This document shows positions 16,204-25,431 of a stretch of 64,000 nt of DNA, one piece after another (position 1 is the stretch's first letter; each line of letters begins with the position of its first letter). Under the pieces are notes generated by a model, which searched no databases, had not been told where the DNA came from, and saw only the letters and a program-made list of their open reading frames with translations. This DNA comes from CAXXOK01 sp963675365. GTDB lineage: Bacteria > Bacillota > Clostridia > Christensenellales > Aristaeellaceae. The stretch covers positions 992,001-1,056,000 of the forward strand of contig CAXXVA010000003.1 of the NCBI GenBank assembly GCA_963675365.2, given 5' to 3'. Made by a program: the position numbers and the translations under genes.

Positions 16204-17301
16204 TCAGCGCTTTTCCCGGATGGGGATCGCCGTGTCGACGATCGCCCCGCCCAGGCAACGATCACCCTGGTAGAACACCGCGCTCTGTCCCGGTGTTACA
16301 GCTCGCTGAGGCTCGTCGGCCTCTATGAATAGTGTATCACCGCTTTGCAGGATCGAAACCTGCTGATCGGGCTGGCGATAACGGAATTTGGCCGTACAGC
16401 GAAAGGGCACCCCTTCCGGCATGGGCGCGGCACCCGCGATCCACGTCGCTTCGCTTGCTTCAATGCGGTTGGAATACAGGCTTGGATGATCCTCTCCCTG
16501 CCCGACTATTAAAATGTTGTTTTTCAGGTCTTTTTGCAGCACAAACCAGCTTCTACCGTCGCCGCGCCCGCCGATACCAAGCCCCTTGCGCTGCCCAAGC
16601 GTGTAATAGGCAAGCCCGATGTGCCTGCCAACCGTTTCCCCCGCCTCGGTACGCATATCCCCAGGCATGGCGGGCAGATAGTTTTGCAGAAACGCGCGGA
16701 AATTCCGTTCACCGATGAAGCAAATCCCTGTGGAATCCTTTTTTCCGCTGACAGACAAGCCCGCATCCCGCGCCATGGCGCGCACCTGCGATTTCAGCAT
16801 TCCGCCGACGGGAAATACGGCCTTTGCTAGCTGCCGTTCCTTGAGCATATACAGAAAATAGCTTTGGTCCTTGTTTGTGTCCGCGCCGCGTAAAAGCACG
16901 GGACGGCTTTCCCGCATTTCCGTCCGGACAAAATGACCGGTCGAGATCTTTTCCGCACCCAACTTTTCCGCAAATTCCAGAAACGCCTTGAACTTGATCT
17001 CCCGGTTGCACAAAACGTCCGGATTCGGCGTGCGGCCTTTTTTATATTCGTCCAGAAACCGGCTGAACACGCGATCCATGTACTCTTTTTCAAAATTGAC
17101 GGAATAGCATGGAATGCCGATGGTATGGCAGACGTCCTGCACGTCCTCCCAGTCGGCGGTGGAGGTACAGACACCGTCTTCGTCCTTCTCATCCCAGTTT
17201 TTCATAAATACGCCAACGACGTCGTACCCCTGTTGTTTTAACAGCAACGCGGCGACGGAGGAATCCACCCCGCCGGACATGCCCGCAACGATACGCTCCA
17301 T
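16204..17301 (-). CDS. mnmA: tRNA-specific 2-thiouridylase MnmA
   Basis: Thiolates U34 of tRNA Lys, Glu and Gln using sulfur passed from a cysteine desulfurase. The PP-loop MSGGVDSSVAALLLKQQGY is at residues 8-26. Both catalytic cysteines are present, one in DVLCNREIKF and one in DSTGICFIGER. The C-terminal beta-barrel ends ALA-type with GGAIVDTAIPI. 365 residues, usual length. Its start overlaps the stop of the HAD-Tmk gene by one base (TAATG), so the two are translationally coupled. Confidence 0.97.
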   Translation of the reverse strand: MERIVAGMSGGVDSSVAALLLKQQGYDVVGVFMKNWDEKDEDGVCTSTADWEDVQDVCHTIGIPCYSVNFEKEYMDRVFSRFLDEYKKGRTPNPDVLCNREIKFKAFLEFAEKLGAEKISTGHFVRTEMRESRPVLLRGADTNKDQSYFLYMLKERQLAKAVFPVGGMLKSQVRAMARDAGLSVSGKKDSTGICFIGERNFRAFLQNYLPAMPGDMRTEAGETVGRHIGLAYYTLGQRKGLGIGGRGDGRSWFVLQKDLKNNILIVGQGEDHPSLYSNRIEASEATWIAGAAPMPEGVPFRCTAKFRYRQPDQQVSILQSGDTLFIEADEPQRAVTPGQSAVFYQGDRCLGGAIVDTAIPIREKR

Positions 17302-18599
17302 TACAATCCCTCGGCGGCTTCCAGCTGAGCCAAAACAAGCTTGAAAATATCTTCCGCAAGTGCGCTGATTGATTGGCTGGCATCCACGGTCAGATAGCGT
17401 TCGGGTGCGTCGTGCATCAGCTGGTCGTAGGCTTTGCGTGTGCGCTCGTAAAACTCCGGCGGCTGGCTCTCCAGCCGGTCGGGCTTGGAGGCGTCACGGC
17501 GGCGCTTGAGGGCTTCGGCGCTGTCCATCATTTGCAGATAAATCGTCGCGTCGGGGATCATTTCCCGGATTGCAAATGCGTTGATTTGCCCTACCTTGTC
17601 TACGCCCAGTTCCCTGCCGCCTCCCTGAAAGGCGATGGAGCTGTCCACAAAGCGGTCGCAGAGCACCAGCTTTCCTGCTTTCACCGCAGGGCGGATTATT
17701 TCGTGCACATGCTGCGCGCGCGCGGCGGCATATAAAAGCGCTTCGCAGGCGTCCGACATTTCCATATTATCTGTGGATAGTACAAGGTCGCGGATCTCCT
17801 CGCTGATCTTGCAGCCGCCCGGCTCTCGCGTTTGCACAACGTCGTACCCGAACATTTCCAGCTTCTCAGCCAACAGGTTGATCTGGGTGGTTTTCCCGCT
17901 GCCGTCCAATCCTTCCATGCTCAGGAAAAAACCCCGCGGAAGCGCACAATCCGGGCACAGCAGCGTATATAGCGCTTCGGTCGTATCCGCGATATATGTT
18001 GGTTTCGCAGCTTCCAGCTCGCCCTCGGAGCCGTAGCCGTAGCCCGCGCCGATGGAATCGATTCCATTGGCTTTCGCGCCCTCGATATCAAATTTCCGGT
18101 CGCCGACCATCACGGCGCGTTGGAAAGTTTCTGGCAGCGCCCGTTTAATCAGTTCCGCCTTGCCGATCTGCGCGTCGTTGTTGTCCTCGCCGACGATGCA
18201 GTCGAAGTACCGGGCCATGTGATAATGCTCAAACAGCCGAATCGTGCGGGAGAGCGGCTTGGACGTCGCGACGGCAAGATAGGCGCCGTTTTGTTTCAGC
18301 GTCGTTAAAAGCGTTCGAATATAAGGGTATATGCTGTAAAGGAACATACCCTCCTCGTCGAAATGCTTCACATAATGACTCACGGCTTCTTCCGCCGTTT
18401 CCTCTGATAATCCCGCGACCTGTACAAAAGTTTCGTGCAGGGGCGGGCCAATGAATTGCTTGAGTCTGTCGTCCGGAATCGGCTCAATATTCAGCCGTTC
18501 CAGCGCATAGCGCAGCGATGCCAGAATGCCCCCTTCCGAGCATGTCAGCGTGCCGTCCAGGTCGAAGATAACCGCATCGTAGGGCAGGGTTTTCAACAT
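17301..18599 (-). CDS. tmk: HAD phosphatase-thymidylate kinase fusion
   Basis: 432-residue fusion. Residues 1-210 are a HAD-superfamily hydrolase of the phosphoglycolate phosphatase type: DLDGT nucleophile motif (D13, D15), VATSKP motif II and MVGDRKFDIEGA motif III/IV. After a short linker (PDCALPRG, with two cysteines), residues 224-432 are a complete dTMP kinase: P-loop MEGLDGSGKTT, TREPGG, and CDRFVDSSIAFQG for substrate binding. dTMP kinase makes dTDP; the HAD half may act as a nucleotide phosphatase or in metabolite repair, which is inference. The start at 18599 has GAGG six bases upstream; another ATG four codons earlier overlaps the upstream stop but lacks a site. Frame is continuous with no slippery site, so it is a true fusion. 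Confidence 0.93.
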   Translation of the reverse strand: MLKTLPYDAVIFDLDGTLTCSEGGILASLRYALERLNIEPIPDDRLKQFIGPPLHETFVQVAGLSEETAEEAVSHYVKHFDEEGMFLYSIYPYIRTLLTTLKQNGAYLAVATSKPLSRTIRLFEHYHMARYFDCIVGEDNNDAQIGKAELIKRALPETFQRAVMVGDRKFDIEGAKANGIDSIGAGYGYGSEGELEAAKPTYIADTTEALYTLLCPDCALPRGFFLSMEGLDGSGKTTQINLLAEKLEMFGYDVVQTREPGGCKISEEIRDLVLSTDNMEMSDACEALLYAAARAQHVHEIIRPAVKAGKLVLCDRFVDSSIAFQGGGRELGVDKVGQINAFAIREMIPDATIYLQMMDSAEALKRRRDASKPDRLESQPPEFYERTRKAYDQLMHDAPERYLTVDASQSISALAEDIFKLVLAQLEAAEGL

Positions 18600-18607
18600 A
18601 TCGTTCC

Positions 18608-19960
18608 TCATTTCACGCAGCGGACGCCGCCGCTAAATCCAAACAGGCGGTGCGCCGGCGCTGCGAGTATCATTTCCGCAATTTCTTCCGTCACGATCTC
18701 TCCCGCGGTCAGCCAGGCCGTACCCGGCGGGTAAATGCCGACGTTCGCCGCGCTGATTCTACCGATTGCCGTACGCGGATCCAAGGTTTCCGCGTCGGCG
18801 AAAGCGGCTTCGTGCAGCGGCATTTTCCGCACTGGCCAGGTCCCGGGTTTCAAACGAATAGGGACCGGCTTTGCGGATGCGCCCTGCGTTTGATCCATGA
18901 TCGTCTTCAGCGCGCTTTTTAAGGTCTCCAGCCGTTTTTCCCCGTCCAGCAGGGACAGGATGCATACGATGCGGTGCGTATCGCTCATTTCCACGTCGAT
19001 GCCCAGCTCTTCCAGCCGTTCCCGCAGCCAGTCGCCGCCCTGCGGACAGCCGAGCACCAGGCGCAGGCGGTCAGCCGGAAGCGTTCCCCTGTCGTCGGTC
19101 ATGCCCAAAGCGGATACGTACGAAAGAAATCCTTCCATAGCTTTCTCCAGTCGCTTGCAGGCTTCCTGCCCGTATACGTCCATCCAGGCGCGGGCGTCAT
19201 CGGCCGTCTGCATCAGCGCAAAGGAAGGGCTGGAGGTTTGTACCATGCGCAGAATTTTCCGAAGCCTGGATGTATCGACGCCGTTCATCGCGTGCAGCCA
19301 TGCCGCCGCGTTGAGGGCCGGAAGGGTCTTGTGCGCCGACTGCACAAACAGGTCCGCGCCCTTTGTCCCGGCGTTTTGCACATCTTCGCGCCAGTTGAAG
19401 TACGCGCCGTGCGCTTCGTCGCACAAAAGCAGCTTTCCCCGTGTGTGTACGACATTAGCAATTTCTGGAATATCGCCGAATACCCCGTAGTAGTCGCTGG
19501 AAATGGCCAGCACGGCTTTCGCATGCGGATTTGCGGCCAGCGCCTCCAAATAAGCGCCGGGCGTCGTTATCATATACCCGCCGGGCAGTTCCGTCGGCTC
19601 CGCAAACACCGGCTCGATCCCCGCGACGGCGCAGATATTGAGCGCGCTCAGGTGTACGTTGCGCGGCAGAATGATCGTATCGCCGCATCTGCAGGCGTAC
19701 AGGACCATCGCGTGGATTCCCGCGGTAGAACCGCCTGAAAGCATAAACGACGCGCTCGCTTTTGCGCTTTCAGCCAGCAGCCTTTCCGCCTCAAGAATCG
19801 CGCCCGAAGGGTTATACAGGTCGTCGGTTACGGGAAGCTCGGTGGTTTCGAGTTCGTAGGGATTGACCGCATCAAACGGCCCGTTTCCCTGGGCGGCGGG
19901 CATGTGCATCGACAGACGTTTGGATACGGATTGCAGCAAATCGTGCATGGGCCGTTGCAT
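18608..19960 (-). CDS. Orn/Lys/Arg decarboxylase family protein (YaaO/SpeA-like)
   Basis: PLP enzyme of the aspartate aminotransferase fold, group III decarboxylase type, 450 residues. The PLP lysine lies in FVQSAHKTLPALNAAA, and the preceding DEAHGAYF segment holds the cofactor-binding aspartate and histidine. The short form (without the N-terminal wing domain of enterobacterial enzymes) is the type found next to tmk in Bacillus (YaaO). Substrate cannot be fixed from sequence; arginine or lysine decarboxylation for polyamines is likely. Start at 19960 follows AGGAGG by eight bases, preferred over a GTG six codons upstream. First gene of the run to mnmA. Confidence 0.88.
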   Translation of the reverse strand: MQRPMHDLLQSVSKRLSMHMPAAQGNGPFDAVNPYELETTELPVTDDLYNPSGAILEAERLLAESAKASASFMLSGGSTAGIHAMVLYACRCGDTIILPRNVHLSALNICAVAGIEPVFAEPTELPGGYMITTPGAYLEALAANPHAKAVLAISSDYYGVFGDIPEIANVVHTRGKLLLCDEAHGAYFNWREDVQNAGTKGADLFVQSAHKTLPALNAAAWLHAMNGVDTSRLRKILRMVQTSSPSFALMQTADDARAWMDVYGQEACKRLEKAMEGFLSYVSALGMTDDRGTLPADRLRLVLGCPQGGDWLRERLEELGIDVEMSDTHRIVCILSLLDGEKRLETLKSALKTIMDQTQGASAKPVPIRLKPGTWPVRKMPLHEAAFADAETLDPRTAIGRISAANVGIYPPGTAWLTAGEIVTEEIAEMILAAPAHRLFGFSGGVRCVK

Positions 19961-19992
19961 CGCGCTCGCCTCCTTCACCGTCGTCCACCGTT

Positions 19993-20021
19993 AGCATAAC
20001 AAAATTCCAAATCCCACGCAA
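19993..20021 (-). promoter_or_regulatory. Promoter of decarboxylase-tmk-mnmA operon
   Basis: TTGCGT (20016-20021) and TATGCT (19993-19998) on the minus strand, spacer 17, 33 bases before the start codon. Confidence 0.65.
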
Positions 20022-20109
20022 GAAAAAGGCATGGAATTCCCGCGTATCCATTATACTACAAGGATGTTCAGGTGTTACATAAACGCGCGTATTTCCTTGC
20101 CCAGTTCTC

Positions 20110-20138
20110 TTGCAAGTTCCATGGGAATGGGTTAGAAT
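20110..20138 (+). promoter_or_regulatory. Promoter of the MFS permease gene
   Basis: TTGCAA (20110-20115) and TAGAAT (20133-20138), spacer 17, 62 bases before the start codon. Confidence 0.7.
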
Positions 20139-20199
20139 ATCTTGAACTTTGATGTTGCCGACCTTGCCGAAACCCCGGCACACCATCGGAGGATTTGTT

Positions 20200-21675
20200 A
20201 TGAGTTCAAGGCATGGACGCCCGCCTTTCCGATTGCGATTTTTCAACGACAGCGGCATGGCCGAACAGCTTCGCAAGAACCTGTACTGGGTCATCTGGTC
20301 GGTGACCTTCGGCATGATCGGCTTTGTGATCACCACCGGGCCGATTTGGAGCGCGTTCCAGCGCGAGGTGCTGGGCGCGAACGATTTCCAGCTCGGCCTG
20401 ATCGCCGCCATTCCCGTCGCCACAGTCGCTTTGCAGGTATTCATCAGCTACTATATGGAAAAGAAGCGCAACCGCCGCTTTATTTTTCTTTTTCTGGGGC
20501 TTACCGGCCGTGCCATGTGGCTTTTCATCGCGCTGGTCCCCTATATTTTTCCGTCGTTTTCGGTCGATCTGCGCATTTGGCTGGTCATCGTGTTCGTGGT
20601 CATTATTTCGGGCGCCAACAGCGGCGTAAACCTTGCCTTCGGCAGCCTGATGGGCGATCTCGTGCCCATCAACATCCGCGGTTCATATTTCAGCGTACGC
20701 CAGCGGATCAGCCTCATTTCCGGCGTGACCACGGGGCTTTTGCTCTCGGCACTGATCGACAAAGTCGGCCTGGTCGGCTATTCCATTGCGATCGGCGTTG
20801 CGGGCGTAACGATGCTTTTGGACATCGCCAGCTATTTCTTCGTCAAGTGGCCGGAAATGGAAGAAGCGCACCTTCCGTCCCTGCGGGTGCTGCTCAAAGA
20901 AGTTTTCTCCAATAAACGGTTTGTCAAGATCGTCGTGTTTTATTCCTCATGGCTGTTCGCCGTCAACATCGCGGCGCCGTTTTGGAACATCCATATGCTG
21001 GAATACCTGAAGATGAACTTCATGCAGATGTCGCTGTATTCGCAGATCGTTTCCGGGTTTGCGTCCATCCTGATCGTCACGCGCTGGGGCCGCTTGATCG
21101 ACCGCTACGGCAATAAGCCCATGCTGCAGATCGCGGCGATGGCCATTGTGCTCTCGCCTATCCCGTGGCTTTTTGCAACGAAAAACTCCGCTTATATCAT
21201 CATTATTTCCAACGTAATTTCCGGCGCGACCTGGCCTGTGGTCGATATCTGCCAGCAGAACCTGTATTTATCCCAGTCGCCGCGCACGCACCGTTCCATG
21301 TATATCGCCGTTTTTTTCGCCTGCATCAACCTGTTCGGCCTTGCGCTTGCCAACGCCGTCGGCGGTTTTCTGATGCAGTCGCCCTTCGCCGCCCTTTCCG
21401 TCAGTGTCCCGGTTGTATTCGGGCTGGAATTTACCAAGATGCACTGGATGATCCTCACGTCCATCATATTGCGGATCACGGTGCTGCTGATCTTCCTGCC
21501 GCGCATCCATGAGGACGGCGCGCAAACCCTCTCCGGCACGGTGAAGGGGATCACGTCCGACGCCGCCGGACAAATGCAGCGCAGAGTGTCCGCCATTCGC
21601 GCAACCATGGTGCGCAAACGCATCCGAAAACAAATGCAGGCTGAGGCGTTGGACAGCGGTCATCAAGGTAAATAA
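20200..21675 (+). CDS. MFS transporter
   Basis: 491-residue membrane protein with about twelve hydrophobic helices in two halves separated near residue 210-230, fitting the major facilitator superfamily. The loop after helix 2-3 carries a basic patch (YYMEKKRNRR) as in the MFS A-motif region. The C-terminus is a basic cytoplasmic tail (AIRATMVRKRIRKQ). Substrate unknown; it does not carry the marks of a sugar:cation symporter and could be an exporter. Start at 20200 (MSSRHGRPP) is set by GGAGG seven bases upstream; the frame stays open 17 codons earlier but overlaps the promoter. Gap of 77 bases to the next gene on the same strand. Confidence 0.85.
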   Translation: MSSRHGRPPFRLRFFNDSGMAEQLRKNLYWVIWSVTFGMIGFVITTGPIWSAFQREVLGANDFQLGLIAAIPVATVALQVFISYYMEKKRNRRFIFLFLGLTGRAMWLFIALVPYIFPSFSVDLRIWLVIVFVVIISGANSGVNLAFGSLMGDLVPINIRGSYFSVRQRISLISGVTTGLLLSALIDKVGLVGYSIAIGVAGVTMLLDIASYFFVKWPEMEEAHLPSLRVLLKEVFSNKRFVKIVVFYSSWLFAVNIAAPFWNIHMLEYLKMNFMQMSLYSQIVSGFASILIVTRWGRLIDRYGNKPMLQIAAMAIVLSPIPWLFATKNSAYIIIISNVISGATWPVVDICQQNLYLSQSPRTHRSMYIAVFFACINLFGLALANAVGGFLMQSPFAALSVSVPVVFGLEFTKMHWMILTSIILRITVLLIFLPRIHEDGAQTLSGTVKGITSDAAGQMQRRVSAIRATMVRKRIRKQMQAEALDSGHQGK

Positions 21676-21752
21676 TTCGGTTTTGAACAGGAATTATTGA
21701 CTATTTAACGAATATAGTCATAGAATTGTAATCTTTTCGGGGAGGTGTGGCT

Positions 21753-23615
21753 TTGAAGTGTCCTGAATGCGGACGCTGGAACCGCGCTGCCCTCCCGCGA
21801 TGCCAATACTGCGGCGAGCCGCTTTCGCCGGCAAACGGTTTGATGACGCCCACCACCCAGCCGTGGCAGGACGAACTCCAGGATGAGCCCAAACAGTATA
21901 TTCTGGTGGACGAGAGCGGCCAGACGGAAACCAAAGCCGAATACCGCGATACGCTTGCCGACGAGATGGTCAACCTTCACCGCCGCAAGCGGCAGGGCGA
22001 GCAGCGCCAGCGGGAATTGCGCGAGCAGGCCGCAAAGCGCGGAGTCGCGCCTTCGGCCCGCACGGTCCGCACCACATCCAACCGCTCCACCTTTTTTTCC
22101 AAGCTTCCCGACGATCCGGACGCCTCCCTCCGCCCCGTGGATTCGCGCCTTGTGGAAGACGGATCGCCGATCGCTTCGGACGCAAAACTGGTGCGCACCC
22201 CGCCCTATCAGCGCTCCGCGAGGCAGGCGGGAGACACCGATCCCTACAAAAGCCGCCAGCTTTACGACGGTTTTGAAGACGTGGAGGACTACGTACCCGA
22301 ATACCAGCGTTCCGACGAGTACGAACACCATAAAAATCCGACGTCCGCAATCCCGCAGCGCGAACTAAAAAAGCGCATGCGCGTCCGGCGCACGCTTTTG
22401 CTGATATTGATCGCGGCGTTGATTGCGCTGCTCGGATTTGTAGGCATCAAGTATTTATTGCCGATCCTCCGGTCTTCCGACGAGGACGCCCAGGCGGTGA
22501 TCACCATCACGCCAACCATCCGCGACGACCTTGCGGCCCATACCATCACCATTTCGGGCAATGACGGCGACCGGATCTCGCTTCGCGAGCTTCGGACTTC
22601 CGCCATCGTGATGGACGGCGTGGCGACCTTCGACATTATGGACTACAGCTGGTACGACGATACCGATACCTCCCTCCAGGAGAGCATGGAGGTCACCCTG
22701 TCACCGTATCTGATTGAAGAATCCGGCAAGCAGACGCCGCTGGAAACCATTCACTACACCGTGGATATACCGCTTTCCTACATCGAGCTGTACAGCCCTG
22801 AAAGCCCCTATACGGTCGTCTCGACGGCGCTGTATACGATCGTGTTCTATGTATCGGAGGGCAGCAAGGTTTACATCAACGGCGCGGATTTCTCCGATCT
22901 GGTCGCAAAGACCACCGGCCAGATCAGCTACAACGCAACCGTACAACCGATCGGCGAGAATACCTTTGAAATCGTCGTCCGCAGCCCGCATTGCCGTGAA
23001 AACTCCATGACCGTGACCCTATACCGTGAAAAACAGGCGATTCCGCTGGACCTTTCCAGTGATATCTCCAACGTCAGCAATTACGACGTCATGACCATCC
23101 GCGCCACGACCATCCCGGGCGCTGTGATACATGTGCTGTCCCCCTACTCCGATCTGAACATCACAGACGTCGAACGCGACGGCAGCTTCACCTTTAAAGC
23201 CATCTTTGATACTATCGGCGATAATACCATCATCATCACAGCGGATTATCCGGGAAAATCACAGACAGTTCTTGAATACACCGTATATTACGTGCCTTCG
23301 ATCGACAAGTACAGCCGCGTGGCGTGGGACATCGTCCGCGACTACACCGATTTGATGGACAATATGTCGCTGCGCGTATCCCAGAACAAAATCTACAAGT
23401 GCGTCGGCACAATTCTATCCATTGAAACCACGCGCCCGCAGCGCGCGTTTATGGAGTGTACCAGCGACCTTTCGTCCGGCACGGTGAAGATATACGTGGA
23501 AAACCAAACCAAGACCGTTTGGGAAGTCGGCGAAGATTACCGCCTGTATGCCGACGTGTACGGCATGTACAGCCAGGTGCCATGGCTGGTGGCACGTTAT
23601 ACGTACAGCCCTTAA
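21753..23615 (+). CDS. Zinc-ribbon, single-pass membrane protein of unknown function
   Basis: 620 residues, not recognised as a named family. The N-terminus is a zinc ribbon with C3xxC6 and C17xxC20 (KCPECGRWN and RCQYCGEP). A basic, low-complexity cytoplasmic stretch follows to about residue 205. One transmembrane helix (roughly 213-238, LLLILIAALIALLGFVG) leads to a C-terminal extracytoplasmic part of about 380 residues built from beta-rich, Ig-like units with Thr/Asp-rich strands. I place the start at the TTG (21753), seven bases after GGGGAGG; a GTG at 21747 is only one base from that site. Its end overlaps yraN (opposite strand) by four bases. The architecture resembles membrane sensors or assembly factors with a cytosolic zinc finger, but function is unknown. 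Confidence 0.8.
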   Translation: MKCPECGRWNRAALPRCQYCGEPLSPANGLMTPTTQPWQDELQDEPKQYILVDESGQTETKAEYRDTLADEMVNLHRRKRQGEQRQRELREQAAKRGVAPSARTVRTTSNRSTFFSKLPDDPDASLRPVDSRLVEDGSPIASDAKLVRTPPYQRSARQAGDTDPYKSRQLYDGFEDVEDYVPEYQRSDEYEHHKNPTSAIPQRELKKRMRVRRTLLLILIAALIALLGFVGIKYLLPILRSSDEDAQAVITITPTIRDDLAAHTITISGNDGDRISLRELRTSAIVMDGVATFDIMDYSWYDDTDTSLQESMEVTLSPYLIEESGKQTPLETIHYTVDIPLSYIELYSPESPYTVVSTALYTIVFYVSEGSKVYINGADFSDLVAKTTGQISYNATVQPIGENTFEIVVRSPHCRENSMTVTLYREKQAIPLDLSSDISNVSNYDVMTIRATTIPGAVIHVLSPYSDLNITDVERDGSFTFKAIFDTIGDNTIIITADYPGKSQTVLEYTVYYVPSIDKYSRVAWDIVRDYTDLMDNMSLRVSQNKIYKCVGTILSIETTRPQRAFMECTSDLSSGTVKIYVENQTKTVWEVGEDYRLYADVYGMYSQVPWLVARYTYSP

Positions 23616-23968
23616 AACTCTTTCCCCTGAAACGCGTCCCTGATATGCCGGATGCCTCCGGCGGTTTCCTCTACTATATCGAATCGCACAGGCCCGTCGT
23701 GGTCGTTCGCGGCGAGATAATACAGCGCAGTTTTGATAATTCTGCGCTGTTTTGTTTTCGTCACGGCCAGCAGCCCGTCCCCCGCGGCGCCTGTCAGGCG
23801 GAGCTTGACTTCCACAAACACCAAAGCGTCTCCGTCGCGCATAATCAGGTCCGCTTCGCCGCCGGGCGCACGGTAGCGCCTGTGCACGAGCTGCATGCCC
23901 TGTTTTTCGAGATACAAAAGGGCCTGGCTTTCTCCAGCCAGGCCTTTATCGAATGTTCTATCAGTCAT
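23612..23968 (-). CDS. YraN / UPF0102 endonuclease-like protein
   Basis: 118-residue cytoplasmic protein with the restriction-endonuclease-like fold of UPF0102: GLAGESQALLYL at the N-terminus, then the catalytic core GGEADLIMRDGDALVFVEVKLR with the E/D...D...ExK pattern. Members are usually found next to rnhB, where they are thought to act on DNA or RNA intermediates. Here it overlaps glyA by eight bases instead, while rnhB lies 15 kb away. Function unproven in any organism I can name with certainty. Confidence 0.9.
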   Translation of the reverse strand: MTDRTFDKGLAGESQALLYLEKQGMQLVHRRYRAPGGEADLIMRDGDALVFVEVKLRLTGAAGDGLLAVTKTKQRRIIKTALYYLAANDHDGPVRFDIVEETAGGIRHIRDAFQGKEF

Positions 23969-25217
23969 TGGGGAAGGTCTCGTAGAGCGGGTAGGCTTTC
24001 ATCATCTCGATGACGTCCTTCTCCACGTCCGCACAGGCCGCTTCACCGCCCTTGATTACACGGGCGAAGAAGTCCGCGATCTTCTCCATATCGCTTTCCA
24101 CCATACCGCGGGTCGTAACCGCCGGTGTGCCAACGCGGATGCCGCTGGCAACCGTGGGCTTCAATTTTTCACCGGGGATGGTGTTTTTATTCGTGGTGAT
24201 GCGGCAGAGACTCAAGAGGTCTTCCATCTCCTTGCCGGTTCTGCCGGTATTCGTCAGATCGATCAAAATCAGGTGGTTGTCCGTGCCGCCGGATACCATG
24301 TCGATCCCGTTTTTCCGAAACGCGTTTTCAAGCGCCTTGGCGTTTAGAATCGTCTGGTGCTGATACGCCTTGAACCCAGGCTGCAGCGCTTCGTGGAAGC
24401 ATACGGCCTTGGCGGCGATCACGTGCATCAAAGGGCCGCCCTGCGTACCGGGGAAGATGGCCTTGTCGATCGCCTTGGCGTACTGCTCTTTGCACAGGAT
24501 CATGCCGCCGCGCGGGCCGCGCAGGGTTTTATGCGTGGTGGAGGTGACAAAATCGGCGTACGGAACGGGGCTTTCGTGTTCGCCCGCGGCGATCAGCCCC
24601 GCGATATGGGCGATATCCACCATGAACATGCATCCGACCTCATCGCAGATCTCTTTCATCCGCTTGAAATCGATCGTGCGCGGATAGGCCGACGCGCCGG
24701 CAACGAGCAGCTTGGGTTTGTGTTCTACGGCCAGGGCGCGCAGTTCATCGTAATCGATGCGCCCCGTTTGTTCATCCACGCCGTAGGAGACGAAATTGAA
24801 GTACTTGCCGGAGATATTCACCTTGCTGCCGTGGGTCAGGTGGCCGCCGTGGCTTAAATTCATGCCAAGCACCGTATCGCCCGGGGTTAAAACGGCGAAA
24901 TATACGGCGGTGTTGGCCTGCGCGCCGCTGTGGGGCTGCACGTTTGCGTGCTCCGCGCTAAAAATCTGCTTCACGCGGTCGCGCGCCAGGTTTTCGGACA
25001 CATCCACATATTCGCAACCGCCGTAGTAGCGGTGGCCGGGATAGCCTTCGGCGTATTTATTGGTCAGGGGGGACCCCATCGCCTCCAAAACGGCGCTGGA
25101 AACGAAGTTTTCCGAAGCGATCAGTTCGATATGATCCCGTTGGCGCTGGACCTCGTCTACGATGGTTTGAAAGAGTTCCGGGTCGCTTTTCATCACATGG
25201 CTGAAATTCAATGGCAT
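23961..25217 (-). CDS. glyA: Serine hydroxymethyltransferase
   Basis: Converts serine and tetrahydrofolate to glycine and methylene-THF, in the cytosol with PLP. 418 residues. The PLP lysine is in TSTTHKTLRGPRGG, and the IELIASENF, NVQPHSGAQAN and YGGCEYVD segments are canonical. The start is either the ATG at 25217 (GAGG five bases upstream within a purine run) or a TTG two codons later (25211), which gives the family-like start NFSHVMKSDPELF with a more usual spacing. It lies 41 bases after the SRP RNA on the same strand with no evident terminator between. Confidence 0.96.
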   Translation of the reverse strand: MPLNFSHVMKSDPELFQTIVDEVQRQRDHIELIASENFVSSAVLEAMGSPLTNKYAEGYPGHRYYGGCEYVDVSENLARDRVKQIFSAEHANVQPHSGAQANTAVYFAVLTPGDTVLGMNLSHGGHLTHGSKVNISGKYFNFVSYGVDEQTGRIDYDELRALAVEHKPKLLVAGASAYPRTIDFKRMKEICDEVGCMFMVDIAHIAGLIAAGEHESPVPYADFVTSTTHKTLRGPRGGMILCKEQYAKAIDKAIFPGTQGGPLMHVIAAKAVCFHEALQPGFKAYQHQTILNAKALENAFRKNGIDMVSGGTDNHLILIDLTNTGRTGKEMEDLLSLCRITTNKNTIPGEKLKPTVASGIRVGTPAVTTRGMVESDMEKIADFFARVIKGGEAACADVEKDVIEMMKAYPLYETFPND

Positions 25218-25258
25218 CTCCCCCTCTGATGTAATGGAATACCGTATGCGCTCCGGCC

Positions 25259-25370
25259 GAGCGGCCCCGCAGCACATCCCAGGAAGCGCTTACTGCTGCT
25301 ACCTTCCGGTCCTGACAGGATTCACGCCATGAGATCGCACGGGACTCAACCGTCATCGCGCACACGGCTC
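25259..25370 (-). ncRNA. ffs: Bacterial small signal recognition particle RNA (4.5S type)
   Basis: On the minus strand the diagnostic apical loop and symmetric loop are present: TGTCAGGACCGGAAGG followed by TAGCAGCAGTAAGC (Ffh-binding domain). The flanking strands pair, and the 3' arm contains CTGGGATGTGCTGCGGGG as in E. coli 4.5S RNA. The 5' end (GAGC) pairs with the 3' GCTC, giving about 112 bases. It lacks an Alu domain. Ends are inferred from pairing and from the promoter and may be off by a few bases. Confidence 0.92.
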
Positions 25371-25374
25371 AAAT

Positions 25375-25403
25375 ATTATACAATGGCGGGTGGCAAAAAG
25401 CAA
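25375..25403 (-). promoter_or_regulatory. Promoter of the SRP RNA gene
   Basis: Perfect TATAAT (25375-25380) with TTGCTT (25398-25403), spacer 17, placed five bases before the RNA 5' end. It may also serve glyA and yraN downstream. Confidence 0.75.
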
Positions 25404-25431
25404 TGAACGCCGCTGGCGCAGTCCGCTAAAA

